This document shows positions 1-5,002 of a DNA stretch of 5,002 nucleotides, one piece after another. The DNA lies in NCBI GenBank assembly GCA_040757115.1, contig JBFLYA010000272.1, positions 1 through 5,002 of the forward strand. The letters are read 5' to 3'. A program made the translations under genes and the position numbers. Position 1 is the first letter of the stretch. Every line of letters starts with the position of its first letter. This stretch comes from a bacterium (lineage in GTDB: Bacteria > UBA9089 > CG2-30-40-21 > SBAY01). Below the pieces are notes generated by a model that was given only the letters and a program-made list of their open reading frames with translations, did not search any database and was not told where the DNA came from.

Positions 1-10
1 CCACAATCAA

Positions 11-50
11 TTTCTACCTATTTCTATAAATTTCAATCTATTTCTATTAT
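11..50. repeat. Four decameric TTTCtAtctA repeats
   Basis: Four consecutive 10-bp units start at 11, 21, 31 and 41, each beginning TTTC: TTTCTACCTA, TTTCTATAAA, TTTCAATCTA and TTTCTATTAT. They give a pyrimidine-biased tract phased at about one helical turn. After it comes CTTATCTCC, present at 51-59 and again at 68-76. The repeats may continue outside the window. Confidence 0.6.
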
Positions 51-88
51 CTTATCTCCATATCACTCTTATCTCCTTATCCCCTTTC

Positions 89-120
89 TTACACTTTTGA
101 TATATAGCCTGAACGGTTAC
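89..120 (-). repeat. Direct repeat copy B (GTAACCGTTCAGG type)
   Basis: This is the second copy of the 32-33 bp sequence, 196 bp away and in the same orientation. It begins on the minus strand with exactly the GTAACCGTTCAGG found at the left end of the element at 4263. Like copy A it is followed on the minus strand by a purine-rich stretch (AGAAAGGGGATAAGGAG), which suggests a tandem larger unit. Confidence 0.8.
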
Positions 121-126
121 AAAAAT

Positions 127-282
127 AAGGAGAAAGGGAGAAAATGGAGAAGTGGAGAAAAGAGTGAATAAAGAAATAGGGTTACTGGTAAATTTCGCAG
201 ACTCCAGGATTGATGTCCGAAGGGTGGAGCAAGAAAAAGTTTGAGCCATTTCTCCAATTCTCCCTTTTCCCCATTTCTCCTT
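127..282. repeat. Long purine/pyrimidine inverted repeat
   Basis: The arms 127-160 (almost all purine) and 249-282 (almost all pyrimidine) are 34 nt each and complementary at 30 positions, around an 88-nt unique centre. The arms consist of GGAGAAA-like words. The whole lies between direct-repeat copies A and B. RNA from the ATPase operon reading through this region could form a long hairpin that might end or stabilise the transcript; no classical terminator (compact hairpin plus U-run) is seen after the ATPase stop. An open frame through here (249-52, minus) is only repeat sequence and is not called as a gene. Confidence 0.75.
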
Positions 283-284
283 GT

Positions 285-317
285 TTACACTTCTAATGTA
301 TAGCCCTGAACGATTAC
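285..317 (-). repeat. Direct repeat copy A (GTAATCGTTCAGGG type)
   Basis: Read on the minus strand, this 33-bp sequence begins GTAATCGTTCAGGG and ends AAGTGTAA. It matches the copy at 89-120 except for four substitutions and one indel, in the same orientation. It starts 7 bp after the ATPase stop codon, so it lies in the 3' untranslated region of the hemC-ATPase transcript. Confidence 0.8.
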
Positions 318-324
318 CTTTTCT

Positions 325-3288
325 CTATCCCAGATTATGCTCAACTATTCTACCATTATCCATCTTTATATAATAATTAAACATAGATGAGGCAAGTAAT
401 TGGGAATGGCTAATGACAAATATCTGGTCAAATGTTTGCATTATCTCTCCCTGAGTCAGAAGGTAAATTAGTGCCTGAGCACGCTCTACATCAAACGAAC
501 TTAATGGTTCATCTAAAAATATAAATGACGGGGCAATTCCTTTTTCTTGCGGTAAAGTAGCAATGGCAAAAGCCATCCGTAAGGCTAATGAGAATTGGTC
601 TTTTGTTCCACCACTAAAAATATTCTTTGCACACCAACGCATTGCCCGTTCGTCCCAAACCTTAATTTTATAATCCTCCGTAATATCTGCATCGTGATAC
701 CTATCACAGGTAAGTAAAGGTAGTATCTTTTGCATATTTCGGATAGTATTGGGCAATACCCTGGCGACTATATTGTTTCTTGCCGTAGTCAAGATTTGTT
801 CAGCTAAAGTCCGTATTTTAAGACTATTGCTTAAATCCTGTATCTCTTTTTCACATTGAGTAACTTCTAACCTGACATTTTCAAGATGTAATTCTCTGGC
901 TAACTTTTCTACATGGGTTCTAATGTAACCGATTTTAGCCTCTATATCCTCTTTTTCTTTAATCAGCGTTGGCTCATACTGAACTTGCAGACGGCTATAT
1001 TTAAACGCCTTTTTAATCTGGTTTGGGAAATTTTGCATTTCGTTTTCTAATTCAGTTTGAGTTTTTTGCCTTAAGTTAATTTCCCCGCGATAAGCATCTA
1101 TCTGACTTTGAAGGGTCTTAAATTCTTGAAGTGTTTTTTCTTCTTGAATTTCATTAATCTCTGCTATAACCTTGTTTTTTAGACGAGGATAGTCTCTTAA
1201 ACTTAAATCTCTTGAAATCTGTAGAGTTGATGTATAAATTGTGTTTATTTCATCTTTAAGTTTTGTCACAATCTCCTGGTGTTGGCTAATTTTTTCCAAA
1301 AACTGCTCTTTTTTACTCACATCTTGTAAATCCCTTTTTACCTCAGTTAATAATTGATTATATTCTGCCAATAATTTCTCACGGTCTAAAATTACTCCTA
1401 AATTCTTTGCTTTTTGGTGTAATTTAGGTTTGAATTTATCAATTATTTTACTCAGTTTATCCTTGCGGATGATAGATTTTTCTTTATCCTTTAATTTTTC
1501 TTCTTCATTGAGTTTATTCAGTTCTTGTTTGTAATTTTCAAGCACATTTTTTGATAACGAAACAGCACTTTCCTGTCCAGCAATATCTTTAGTTATTTTA
1601 GAATAATCTTCTTTTACTTGTTGAATATCAAACCCTTTCAGATTTTCTGATAAATCATTGATTAAGGCATCCGCCTGAGTAATATCTTCTGGTATGGATA
1701 AGTTTAATTTAAGCAATTTATTTTCATATTCAATCAATTTTGTCTCATCCTGTTCGTTTTTATCTCTGGTGCTTTGCCTTTGTCCATCTAATCGCAAAAT
1801 CTCATCTTCTAACTCTCGTATCGTCAGGGATAGTCGATAAATAATCTTCTTCTGATTTTTAATATTGATAAATCCTGAAAATAAAGCCGCCAGGGTAATT
1901 ACCACCATAATTATTCCCATTGCCAATAATCCATTTATCAAACTAATAATTAATGAAATGATACTGACTATATTTATGCCGATAGAGGTAAAGAGTGTTT
2001 TTTTATAGCGGTGGTCTGCATTAGTTTTTTCTTGTTGTTTTATATCCTTTTGGGAATTTATTTCCTTTTCCTTCTGGTTAATTATTTCAAGGGCATAAAG
2101 GGTATATTTGGCTCGACGCCAATTTTCTAATGCCTCTTTTTCATTTATTGATTTTAGTTGTTGGGCAAGGGTCTTTTCTTTTTCCAGACTTAAATTCAAC
2201 TTTTCCTGTTTTTGTATAAATTTTGTTTCCTCAAGGTTAATTGTCCCCTTTAATTTTTTAATCTGCTCTAATTCCTTATCAAGGGAAATACCTTTTTCCT
2301 TCTCAAATTTATGCAGGTCCTCTAATTTATTAATTCGGGCAAGCCTTTTACTTAAACAAAGAATTTCATTCGTCAATTTTTTTCTAACCGGGACTTTTTC
2401 GTTTAATGCCTCTAAATCCTGAACTTGCTTTTTAAGATTATTGATTTCAGCCTCTTGTTCTTTAATCTGAGTTAAATTAGAGATAAGTTTTTCAAGATGG
2501 TTTTGTGTTTTTTTTAGTTCCCCTACCCTATTTATTTTCTTTTCTAACTCTATTTTTTGAGGCTCAATAAGTTTAATAGATTTGAATAACCTTTTTATAT
2601 TGGTGGTCTCTTCATTAATTTTTTGTTTAAGTCTAATCAGGTTAATGATTTGGAGTTTAATATCTATTCTTTTCTTTGCCTCCAGAGTTTTATGTAGTTC
2701 AATCTGTTTTAATTTTGCCAGTTCTAATTTTTGGAGTTTATATTGGAGGTCTTTTTCTTCATCGCGTCGGACCTTAAATCTTTGCTCTAATTCTAATAGT
2801 CGGTCAAGATTGAGTAATTTCATTAATGACTTTTCGCGTTGTGATTTATCAAGTCCTTCTAATTTATCCAGTTTTTTTTGCTCGACAAAACAGCTGTTTA
2901 GCAAAGCATCTCCATCTAAACCTAATTCTAACATCAATCGTTCATTCACGGGTATATTTTTAGTGATCACCTCATCACCAATGTTTAGTTTCCACTGATT
3001 AGGGGAATTTAGATTAAGGATTCTATCAATGGTTAATATTCTATCTCGGATTTCTACCTGCAGTTGGATATATGCGGATTTAGAATGGTAATTAATTAAT
3101 TCCACAAGGCTTCTTCGCTCGCTAACCAATGCTTCACCAAATAAACCAAAATAAATCGCCTCAAATAAAGTGCTTTTACCCGATTCATTCAATCCTTCAA
3201 TAAGAAAGCTACCTCGTTGCGGAAAGGTAATCTCAATATCTTTTAATTGTTTAAAATTATCTGCAATTAATTTTTTAATTTTTATCAT
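325..3288 (-). CDS. SMC/Rad50/SbcC-like ATPase with central membrane hairpin
   Basis: This is a 987-residue ATPase of the SMC/Rad50/SbcC superfamily, a group that binds, tethers or processes DNA using an ATP-dimerised head. Seen in the sequence: an N-terminal Walker A GLNESGKST (residues 32-40), a Q-loop near Gln137 (FVEQKK), heptad-rich charged coiled coils at about 140-430 and 477-840, the ABC signature FSGGTKDQFSLALRMA (891-906), Walker B FIFLDEP (922-928, Asp926/Glu927), D-loop LSSFD (929-933) and H-loop His961 in VISHS. The arms meet not at a CxxC zinc hook (there is none; cysteines are only at 133, 311, 812, 861 and 886) but at two hydrophobic stretches, about 433-452 and 455-474, that look like a transmembrane hairpin. 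From memory this resembles the Bacillus YhaN group, whose partner is an Mre11-like nuclease; none is seen here. The ATG overlaps the hemC stop as ATGA and has no Shine-Dalgarno at normal spacing, so translational coupling is likely. Superfamily assignment is firm; the exact role is unknown. Confidence 0.93.
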   Translation of the reverse strand: MIKIKKLIADNFKQLKDIEITFPQRGSFLIEGLNESGKSTLFEAIYFGLFGEALVSERRSLVELINYHSKSAYIQLQVEIRDRILTIDRILNLNSPNQWKLNIGDEVITKNIPVNERLMLELGLDGDALLNSCFVEQKKLDKLEGLDKSQREKSLMKLLNLDRLLELEQRFKVRRDEEKDLQYKLQKLELAKLKQIELHKTLEAKKRIDIKLQIINLIRLKQKINEETTNIKRLFKSIKLIEPQKIELEKKINRVGELKKTQNHLEKLISNLTQIKEQEAEINNLKKQVQDLEALNEKVPVRKKLTNEILCLSKRLARINKLEDLHKFEKEKGISLDKELEQIKKLKGTINLEETKFIQKQEKLNLSLEKEKTLAQQLKSINEKEALENWRRAKYTLYALEIINQKEKEINSQKDIKQQEKTNADHRYKKTLFTSIGINIVSIISLIISLINGLLAMGIIMVVITLAALFSGFINIKNQKKIIYRLSLTIRELEDEILRLDGQRQSTRDKNEQDETKLIEYENKLLKLNLSIPEDITQADALINDLSENLKGFDIQQVKEDYSKITKDIAGQESAVSLSKNVLENYKQELNKLNEEEKLKDKEKSIIRKDKLSKIIDKFKPKLHQKAKNLGVILDREKLLAEYNQLLTEVKRDLQDVSKKEQFLEKISQHQEIVTKLKDEINTIYTSTLQISRDLSLRDYPRLKNKVIAEINEIQEEKTLQEFKTLQSQIDAYRGEINLRQKTQTELENEMQNFPNQIKKAFKYSRLQVQYEPTLIKEKEDIEAKIGYIRTHVEKLARELHLENVRLEVTQCEKEIQDLSNSLKIRTLAEQILTTARNNIVARVLPNTIRNMQKILPLLTCDRYHDADITEDYKIKVWDERAMRWCAKNIFSGGTKDQFSLALRMAFAIATLPQEKGIAPSFIFLDEPLSSFDVERAQALIYLLTQGEIMQTFDQIFVISHSQLLASSMFNYYIKMDNGRIVEHNLG

Positions 3289-4154
3289 AATTTTGCCAGT
3301 TTTTTTCCTAATTTAACTGCGTCTTCTTTTTTTCCTTCAATTTGGGCACGGTTAATCTTTTGGTTATCCGGGGAAACAATTACGCTCTTAAGTTTTAAAA
3401 TATCACCTTCTATACACCCTAATATTCCTATTGGGATTTGGCAGCCACCACCTAATTCTTTAAGGAAAGCCCTTTCAGCTATTACCGCCAGGGAGCTCTC
3501 TTCATCATTTAAATTACTTACTATTTCTTTTATTTCTGTGTCATTTTTGCGTATCTCTATGCCTAAGGAACCCTGTCCAGCCGCAGGTAAAATAATATCG
3601 GTGGATAAAAATTGGGTGATTTTGGAATGAAGGTTTGTCCGAATACAGCCGGCGGCGGCGACAACTATTGCATCTACAGAGTTTAATTTTTTTATTCTTG
3701 TATCTAAATTACCTCGTAAATCGACAATCTCTAAATCCTGACGATAATAAATAAGTTGTGCCTTTCTTCTTGGACTACTTGTGCCAATTACTGTTCCGGC
3801 TGGAAGCTCTTCTAATCGTTTATTATCATTAGAGATTAAAACATCTCTTGGGTCAAGCCGTTTAGTAATTGCCCCAATCATTAAGCTTGAAGGCAAATCA
3901 ACAGGCACATCTTTCATCGAATGCACTGCCAGGTCAATTGCTCCTCTTAATAAAGCCTCTTCTAATTCCTTAATAAATAATCCCTTCCCCCCAACTTTAG
4001 ACAATGGCACATCCGTTATTTTATCGCCTTTTGTCTTGATAATTTTAATACCTGTTTGGATTTGTGGGCATAATTTTTTAAGTTGTGTTACTATTTCCTT
4101 TGTCTGGGCTAATGCTAATGAACTACCTCTGGTGCCAATAATTATTTTTTTCAT
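3285..4154 (-). CDS. hemC: Hydroxymethylbilane synthase (porphobilinogen deaminase)
   Basis: HemC (EC 2.5.1.61) polymerises four porphobilinogen molecules into the linear tetrapyrrole hydroxymethylbilane in the cytosol, an early step towards haem, sirohaem and cobalamin. The 289-residue product starts MKKIIIGTRGSSLALAQ, the canonical family opening. Visible landmarks by family comparison are Arg9, VGGKGLF (Lys53, Lys57), the catalytic aspartate Asp82 in HSMKDVPV, substrate-binding Arg129/Arg130 in GTSSPRR, Arg147 in DLRGN, Arg153 and Arg172, and Cys238 in GGGCQIPIG, which should carry the dipyrromethane cofactor. I chose the ATG at 4154. An in-frame TTG at 4247 would add 31 residues encoded partly by a palindromic repeat and unlike the family. 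No clear Shine-Dalgarno precedes 4154. The protein ends KLGKKLAKL, about 10-13 residues earlier than usual (commonly 300-315 aa), with its TGA inside the start of the following ATPase gene. No other tetrapyrrole gene is in the window. Confidence 0.96.
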   Translation of the reverse strand: MKKIIIGTRGSSLALAQTKEIVTQLKKLCPQIQTGIKIIKTKGDKITDVPLSKVGGKGLFIKELEEALLRGAIDLAVHSMKDVPVDLPSSLMIGAITKRLDPRDVLISNDNKRLEELPAGTVIGTSSPRRKAQLIYYRQDLEIVDLRGNLDTRIKKLNSVDAIVVAAAGCIRTNLHSKITQFLSTDIILPAAGQGSLGIEIRKNDTEIKEIVSNLNDEESSLAVIAERAFLKELGGGCQIPIGILGCIEGDILKLKSVIVSPDNQKINRAQIEGKKEDAVKLGKKLAKL

Positions 4155-4200
4155 CTTATTTAGTTGTAGTTGAACAAGGAAACAAAAGAAAATAAAGTGC

Positions 4201-4246
4201 TGGAGGGATGGAGTAATAGATTTAAAATCACCACTCCACCCCTCCA
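4201..4246. repeat. G-rich palindrome upstream of hemC, possible terminator
   Basis: The arms TGGAGGGATGGAGT (4201-4214) and ACTCCACCCCTCCA (4233-4246) pair at 13 of 14 positions around an 18-nt loop. On the minus strand the hairpin follows the membrane-protein gene and is succeeded, after a few bases, by a T-rich tract (CTTTATTTTCTTTTG). It could therefore terminate that transcript, though the U-run is interrupted and not adjacent. It also resembles a stand-alone palindromic intergenic repeat. The rest of the 4155-4262 stretch holds no gene. Confidence 0.55.
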
Positions 4247-4254
4247 ATGCTCCC

Positions 4255-4262
4255 TATTCTTC
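4255..4262. repeat. Left target-site duplication, TATTCTTC
   Basis: This 8-bp sequence directly abuts the left end of the MITE-like element and is identical to 4497-4504 at the right end. Because the neighbouring bases also match, the direct repeat can be read as up to 10 bp (CTATTCTTCG, 4254-4263 and 4496-4505), so the exact cut position is ambiguous by a base at each side. Confidence 0.75.
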
Positions 4263-4496
4263 GTAACCGTTCAGGTAATCCTTTACCGCAGAGACGCAGA
4301 GAAACAGAGAGGAAAATATTTTTTTTCGCGTTTTTCGGTGTTTAAAAAGGCTCAAAAACAGTTAGTCAAAAGTGTATTAAAAGATTAATAAACAACGAAA
4401 GACCCGAAATGCACAAAAAAAAGAAAATTTCTATCTCTGGTGAATAGATTTTAATTTTTTTCTCTGCGTCTCTGTGTCTCTGCGGTGAACGGTTAC
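4263..4496. mobile_element. MITE-like element with terminal inverted repeats
   Basis: A 234-bp non-coding element is bounded by perfect 11-bp inverted ends, GTAACCGTTCA (4263-4273) and TGAACGGTTAC (4486-4496). Just inside is a second inverted repeat, 4285-4310 against 4461-4486, matching at 23 of 26 positions and built on ACCGCAGAGA. The left arm has about 11 extra bases (around 4274-4284) between the two. The centre (4311-4460) is AT-rich with no credible gene. The 8-bp direct repeat TATTCTTC abuts both ends, as expected of a target-site duplication. No transposase is encoded, so if mobile it would need one supplied elsewhere. As RNA on either strand it could fold into a long stem. The inverted repeats and flanking duplication are seen directly; mobility is inferred. 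Confidence 0.8.
4341..4369 (-). promoter_or_regulatory. Possible sigma70-type promoter inside the element, facing hemC
   Basis: On the minus strand TTGACT (4369-4364) and TTTAAA (4346-4341) are separated by 17 nt. They match the sigma70 consensus at 5/6 and 4/6 positions and would start a transcript about 180 nt before hemC. The region is very AT-rich, so chance matches are likely. No better promoter is visible between the element and hemC. Confidence 0.25.
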
Positions 4497-4930
4497 TATT
4501 CTTCGTTCTTTTTTGTTTCTAAACTTTTACCCCAGATAGCGCCAATCACTAAACAACCAACAACCATTGTTATCAGTGTATAAATCAAACACGGTAAAGG
4601 AAATCGCATGTTAGTCACACAGAAGTCGGTTAGCATACCTGGTAATGCAGTTGCTATCCAGAGTAATAGCCCAAAGATAACACCTTTGGAAATTGGTTTT
4701 TGGGTTGGAATCCCTTTGTAAAATACAGGGTAAATAGCCGCAAGTAACAACCCTTGAACCAGATTCATCACTGATAATCCAATGGTAAAAAGTGGAGAAT
4801 CCATTGGTCTAAAAAGTTGTGAACAGCAATCATACCAATGGGCAAATATGCCACCATAGATTATCCCGCCTACGATTTGAGAAATAATCCCAAAGGCTAA
4901 TCCGGCTACAAACCAGCGAACTACTTTCAT
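4496..4930 (-). CDS. Small four-helix membrane protein, function unknown
   Basis: I do not recognise this 144-residue protein. It is strongly hydrophobic, with four likely membrane helices at about residues 5-30, 47-70, 82-102 and 112-134. A short basic N-terminus (MKVVRW) comes before the first helix and a charged tail (GKSLETKKNEE) follows the last. A cysteine pair (Cys35-Cys36) with nearby Trp32/Tyr33 lies between helices 1 and 2; further cysteines are at 104, 114 and 126. The helix-boundary motifs YGGIFAHWY and YPVFYKG recall uncharacterised small membrane-protein families such as DUF1761, but this is only a weak impression. A textbook ribosome-binding site supports the ATG at 4930. The stop codon lies exactly at the edge of an inserted repeat element: the TAG uses the element's terminal base, and the duplicated target also reads Glu-Glu-TAG, so the protein is probably unchanged by the insertion. 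It is probably expressed as its own unit. Confidence 0.82.
   Translation of the reverse strand: MKVVRWFVAGLAFGIISQIVGGIIYGGIFAHWYDCCSQLFRPMDSPLFTIGLSVMNLVQGLLLAAIYPVFYKGIPTQKPISKGVIFGLLLWIATALPGMLTDFCVTNMRFPLPCLIYTLITMVVGCLVIGAIWGKSLETKKNEE
4497..4504. repeat. Right target-site duplication, TATTCTTC
   Basis: This is the matching copy at the right end of the element. It overlaps the last codons (Glu-Glu) and stop codon of the membrane-protein gene on the minus strand, which places the original insertion site at that gene's 3' end. Confidence 0.75.
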
Positions 4931-4936
4931 CCTTTC

Positions 4937-4947
4937 TCACCTCCTTA
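4937..4947 (-). promoter_or_regulatory. Strong Shine-Dalgarno of the membrane-protein gene
   Basis: Read on the minus strand this is TAAGGAGGTGA, a full complement of the bacterial 16S rRNA 3' end. Its AGGAGG core lies 9 nt before the ATG at 4930. It fixes that start codon and contrasts with hemC and the ATPase gene, neither of which has a comparable site. Confidence 0.9.
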
Positions 4948-4956
4948 AGAAAAAAG

Positions 4957-5002
4957 GTAACTATTCAGCCACAGATGGACACGGATGAAACACTAAAAAT
5001 TC
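4957..5002. repeat. Start of another intergenic repeat, running off the window
   Basis: A terminus GTAACTATTCAG (4957-4968), close to the GTAACCGTTCAG end of the other elements, is followed at once by a different body, CACAGATGGACACGGATGAA. From general knowledge that body motif recurs between genes in many uncultured bacterial genomes. The far end lies outside the window. It stops 9 bp short of the Shine-Dalgarno (4937-4947) of the membrane-protein gene, so that gene's promoter, if not further upstream, would lie in the repeat. Confidence 0.55.

Noticed and set aside
179-185. Sixth copy of the GTAACC terminus in the centre of the inverted repeat
   Set aside because: Only GTAACC matches on the minus strand; the following bases diverge from GTTCAGG, so it is not distinguishable from chance.
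52-249. A 65-codon open frame on the minus strand
   Set aside because: It lies wholly within the inverted and direct repeats, its protein is low-complexity Ser/Phe/Leu-rich, and it has no homologue I recognise. It is an open frame created by pyrimidine-rich repeats.
89-317. CRISPR array
   Set aside because: Only two copies of a 32-33 bp repeat occur, they are diverged, the gap is 164 bp, and no cas gene is visible.
2108-2998. Two plus-strand open frames opposite the ATPase gene (2108-2422 and 2582-2998)
   Set aside because: They are antisense shadows of the coiled-coil coding sequence, rich in Ser/Phe/Leu as expected from complementing Lys/Glu codons.
3781-4173. Plus-strand open frame opposite hemC
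   Set aside because: It is antisense to conserved HemC motifs, so the real coding strand is minus.
4157-4185. TTGTTT-17-TAAATA promoter just before hemC
   Set aside because: The -10 would lie 2-8 nt before the ATG, putting the transcript start inside the coding sequence.
4155-4247. Longer hemC starting at an upstream TTG
   Set aside because: The added residues are encoded by the palindromic repeat and do not resemble the family N-terminus; the ATG at 4154 gives the canonical MKKIIIGTRGS start.
4170-4388. Plus-strand open frame crossing the palindrome and the MITE-like element
   Set aside because: It runs through two unrelated repeats and one insertion boundary, with no ribosome-binding site or recognisable product.
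325-4930. Interpretation of the three genes as a new defence or signalling system
   Set aside because: SMC-like ATPases and small membrane proteins occur in defence loci, but hemC is a housekeeping gene, there is no nuclease or other effector, and repeats separate the membrane protein from the operon.
4937-4947. Fragment of the 16S rRNA 3' end
   Set aside because: The plus-strand TCACCTCCTTA equals the anti-Shine-Dalgarno only because it is the complement of a perfect ribosome-binding site; no rRNA sequence surrounds it.

Overview
The window comes from an AT-rich bacterial chromosome with compact genes and repeat-filled intergenic spaces. A perfect bacterial Shine-Dalgarno sequence, complementary to the 3' end of 16S rRNA, stands before one gene. 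TGA and TAG both act as stops. Nothing pins down the species. From general knowledge, intergenic motifs of the 'CCGCAGAGACGCAGAG' and 'CACAGATGGACACGGATG' kind recur in genomes of uncultured candidate-phylum bacteria, so an uncultured lineage is a reasonable guess (inference, not tested).

Three genes are supported, all on the minus strand. In transcription order they are a small four-helix membrane protein of unknown function (4930-4496), hydroxymethylbilane synthase hemC (4154-3285), and a 987-residue SMC/Rad50/SbcC-like ATPase (3288-325). The last two overlap by 4 bp (ATGA) and are almost certainly co-transcribed and translationally coupled. The ATPase has all the nucleotide-binding motifs and two long coiled-coil arms. 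Where Rad50/SbcC carry a zinc hook it has a two-helix membrane hairpin, so it is probably a membrane-anchored, YhaN-type member of the family. No Mre11-type nuclease partner is encoded in the window. The hemC product keeps all recognisable catalytic residues but looks about 10-13 residues short at its C-terminus, exactly where the ATPase gene begins.

The gaps between genes are built from repeats. At 1-324 there is a decameric pyrimidine repeat, then two head-to-tail copies of a 32-33 bp sequence, with a 34-bp purine/pyrimidine inverted repeat between them. At 4155-4262 there is a G-rich palindrome. At 4263-4496 a 234-bp non-coding MITE-like element has 11-bp terminal inverted repeats and is flanked by the 8-bp direct repeat TATTCTTC, a clean insertion signature. 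It sits at the stop codon of the membrane-protein gene and duplicates that gene's last two codons. At 4957-5002 a further repeat begins and runs off the window.

The main unifying observation is that a terminus close to GTAACCGTTCAGG appears five times and is joined to at least three unrelated repeat bodies. Each gene boundary except the hemC/ATPase overlap and the hemC start lies within about 20 bp of a copy. This suggests a modular family of non-autonomous mobile repeats sharing recognition ends. No transposase is present in the window. I see no evidence for a CRISPR array, an RNA gene or a defence cassette.
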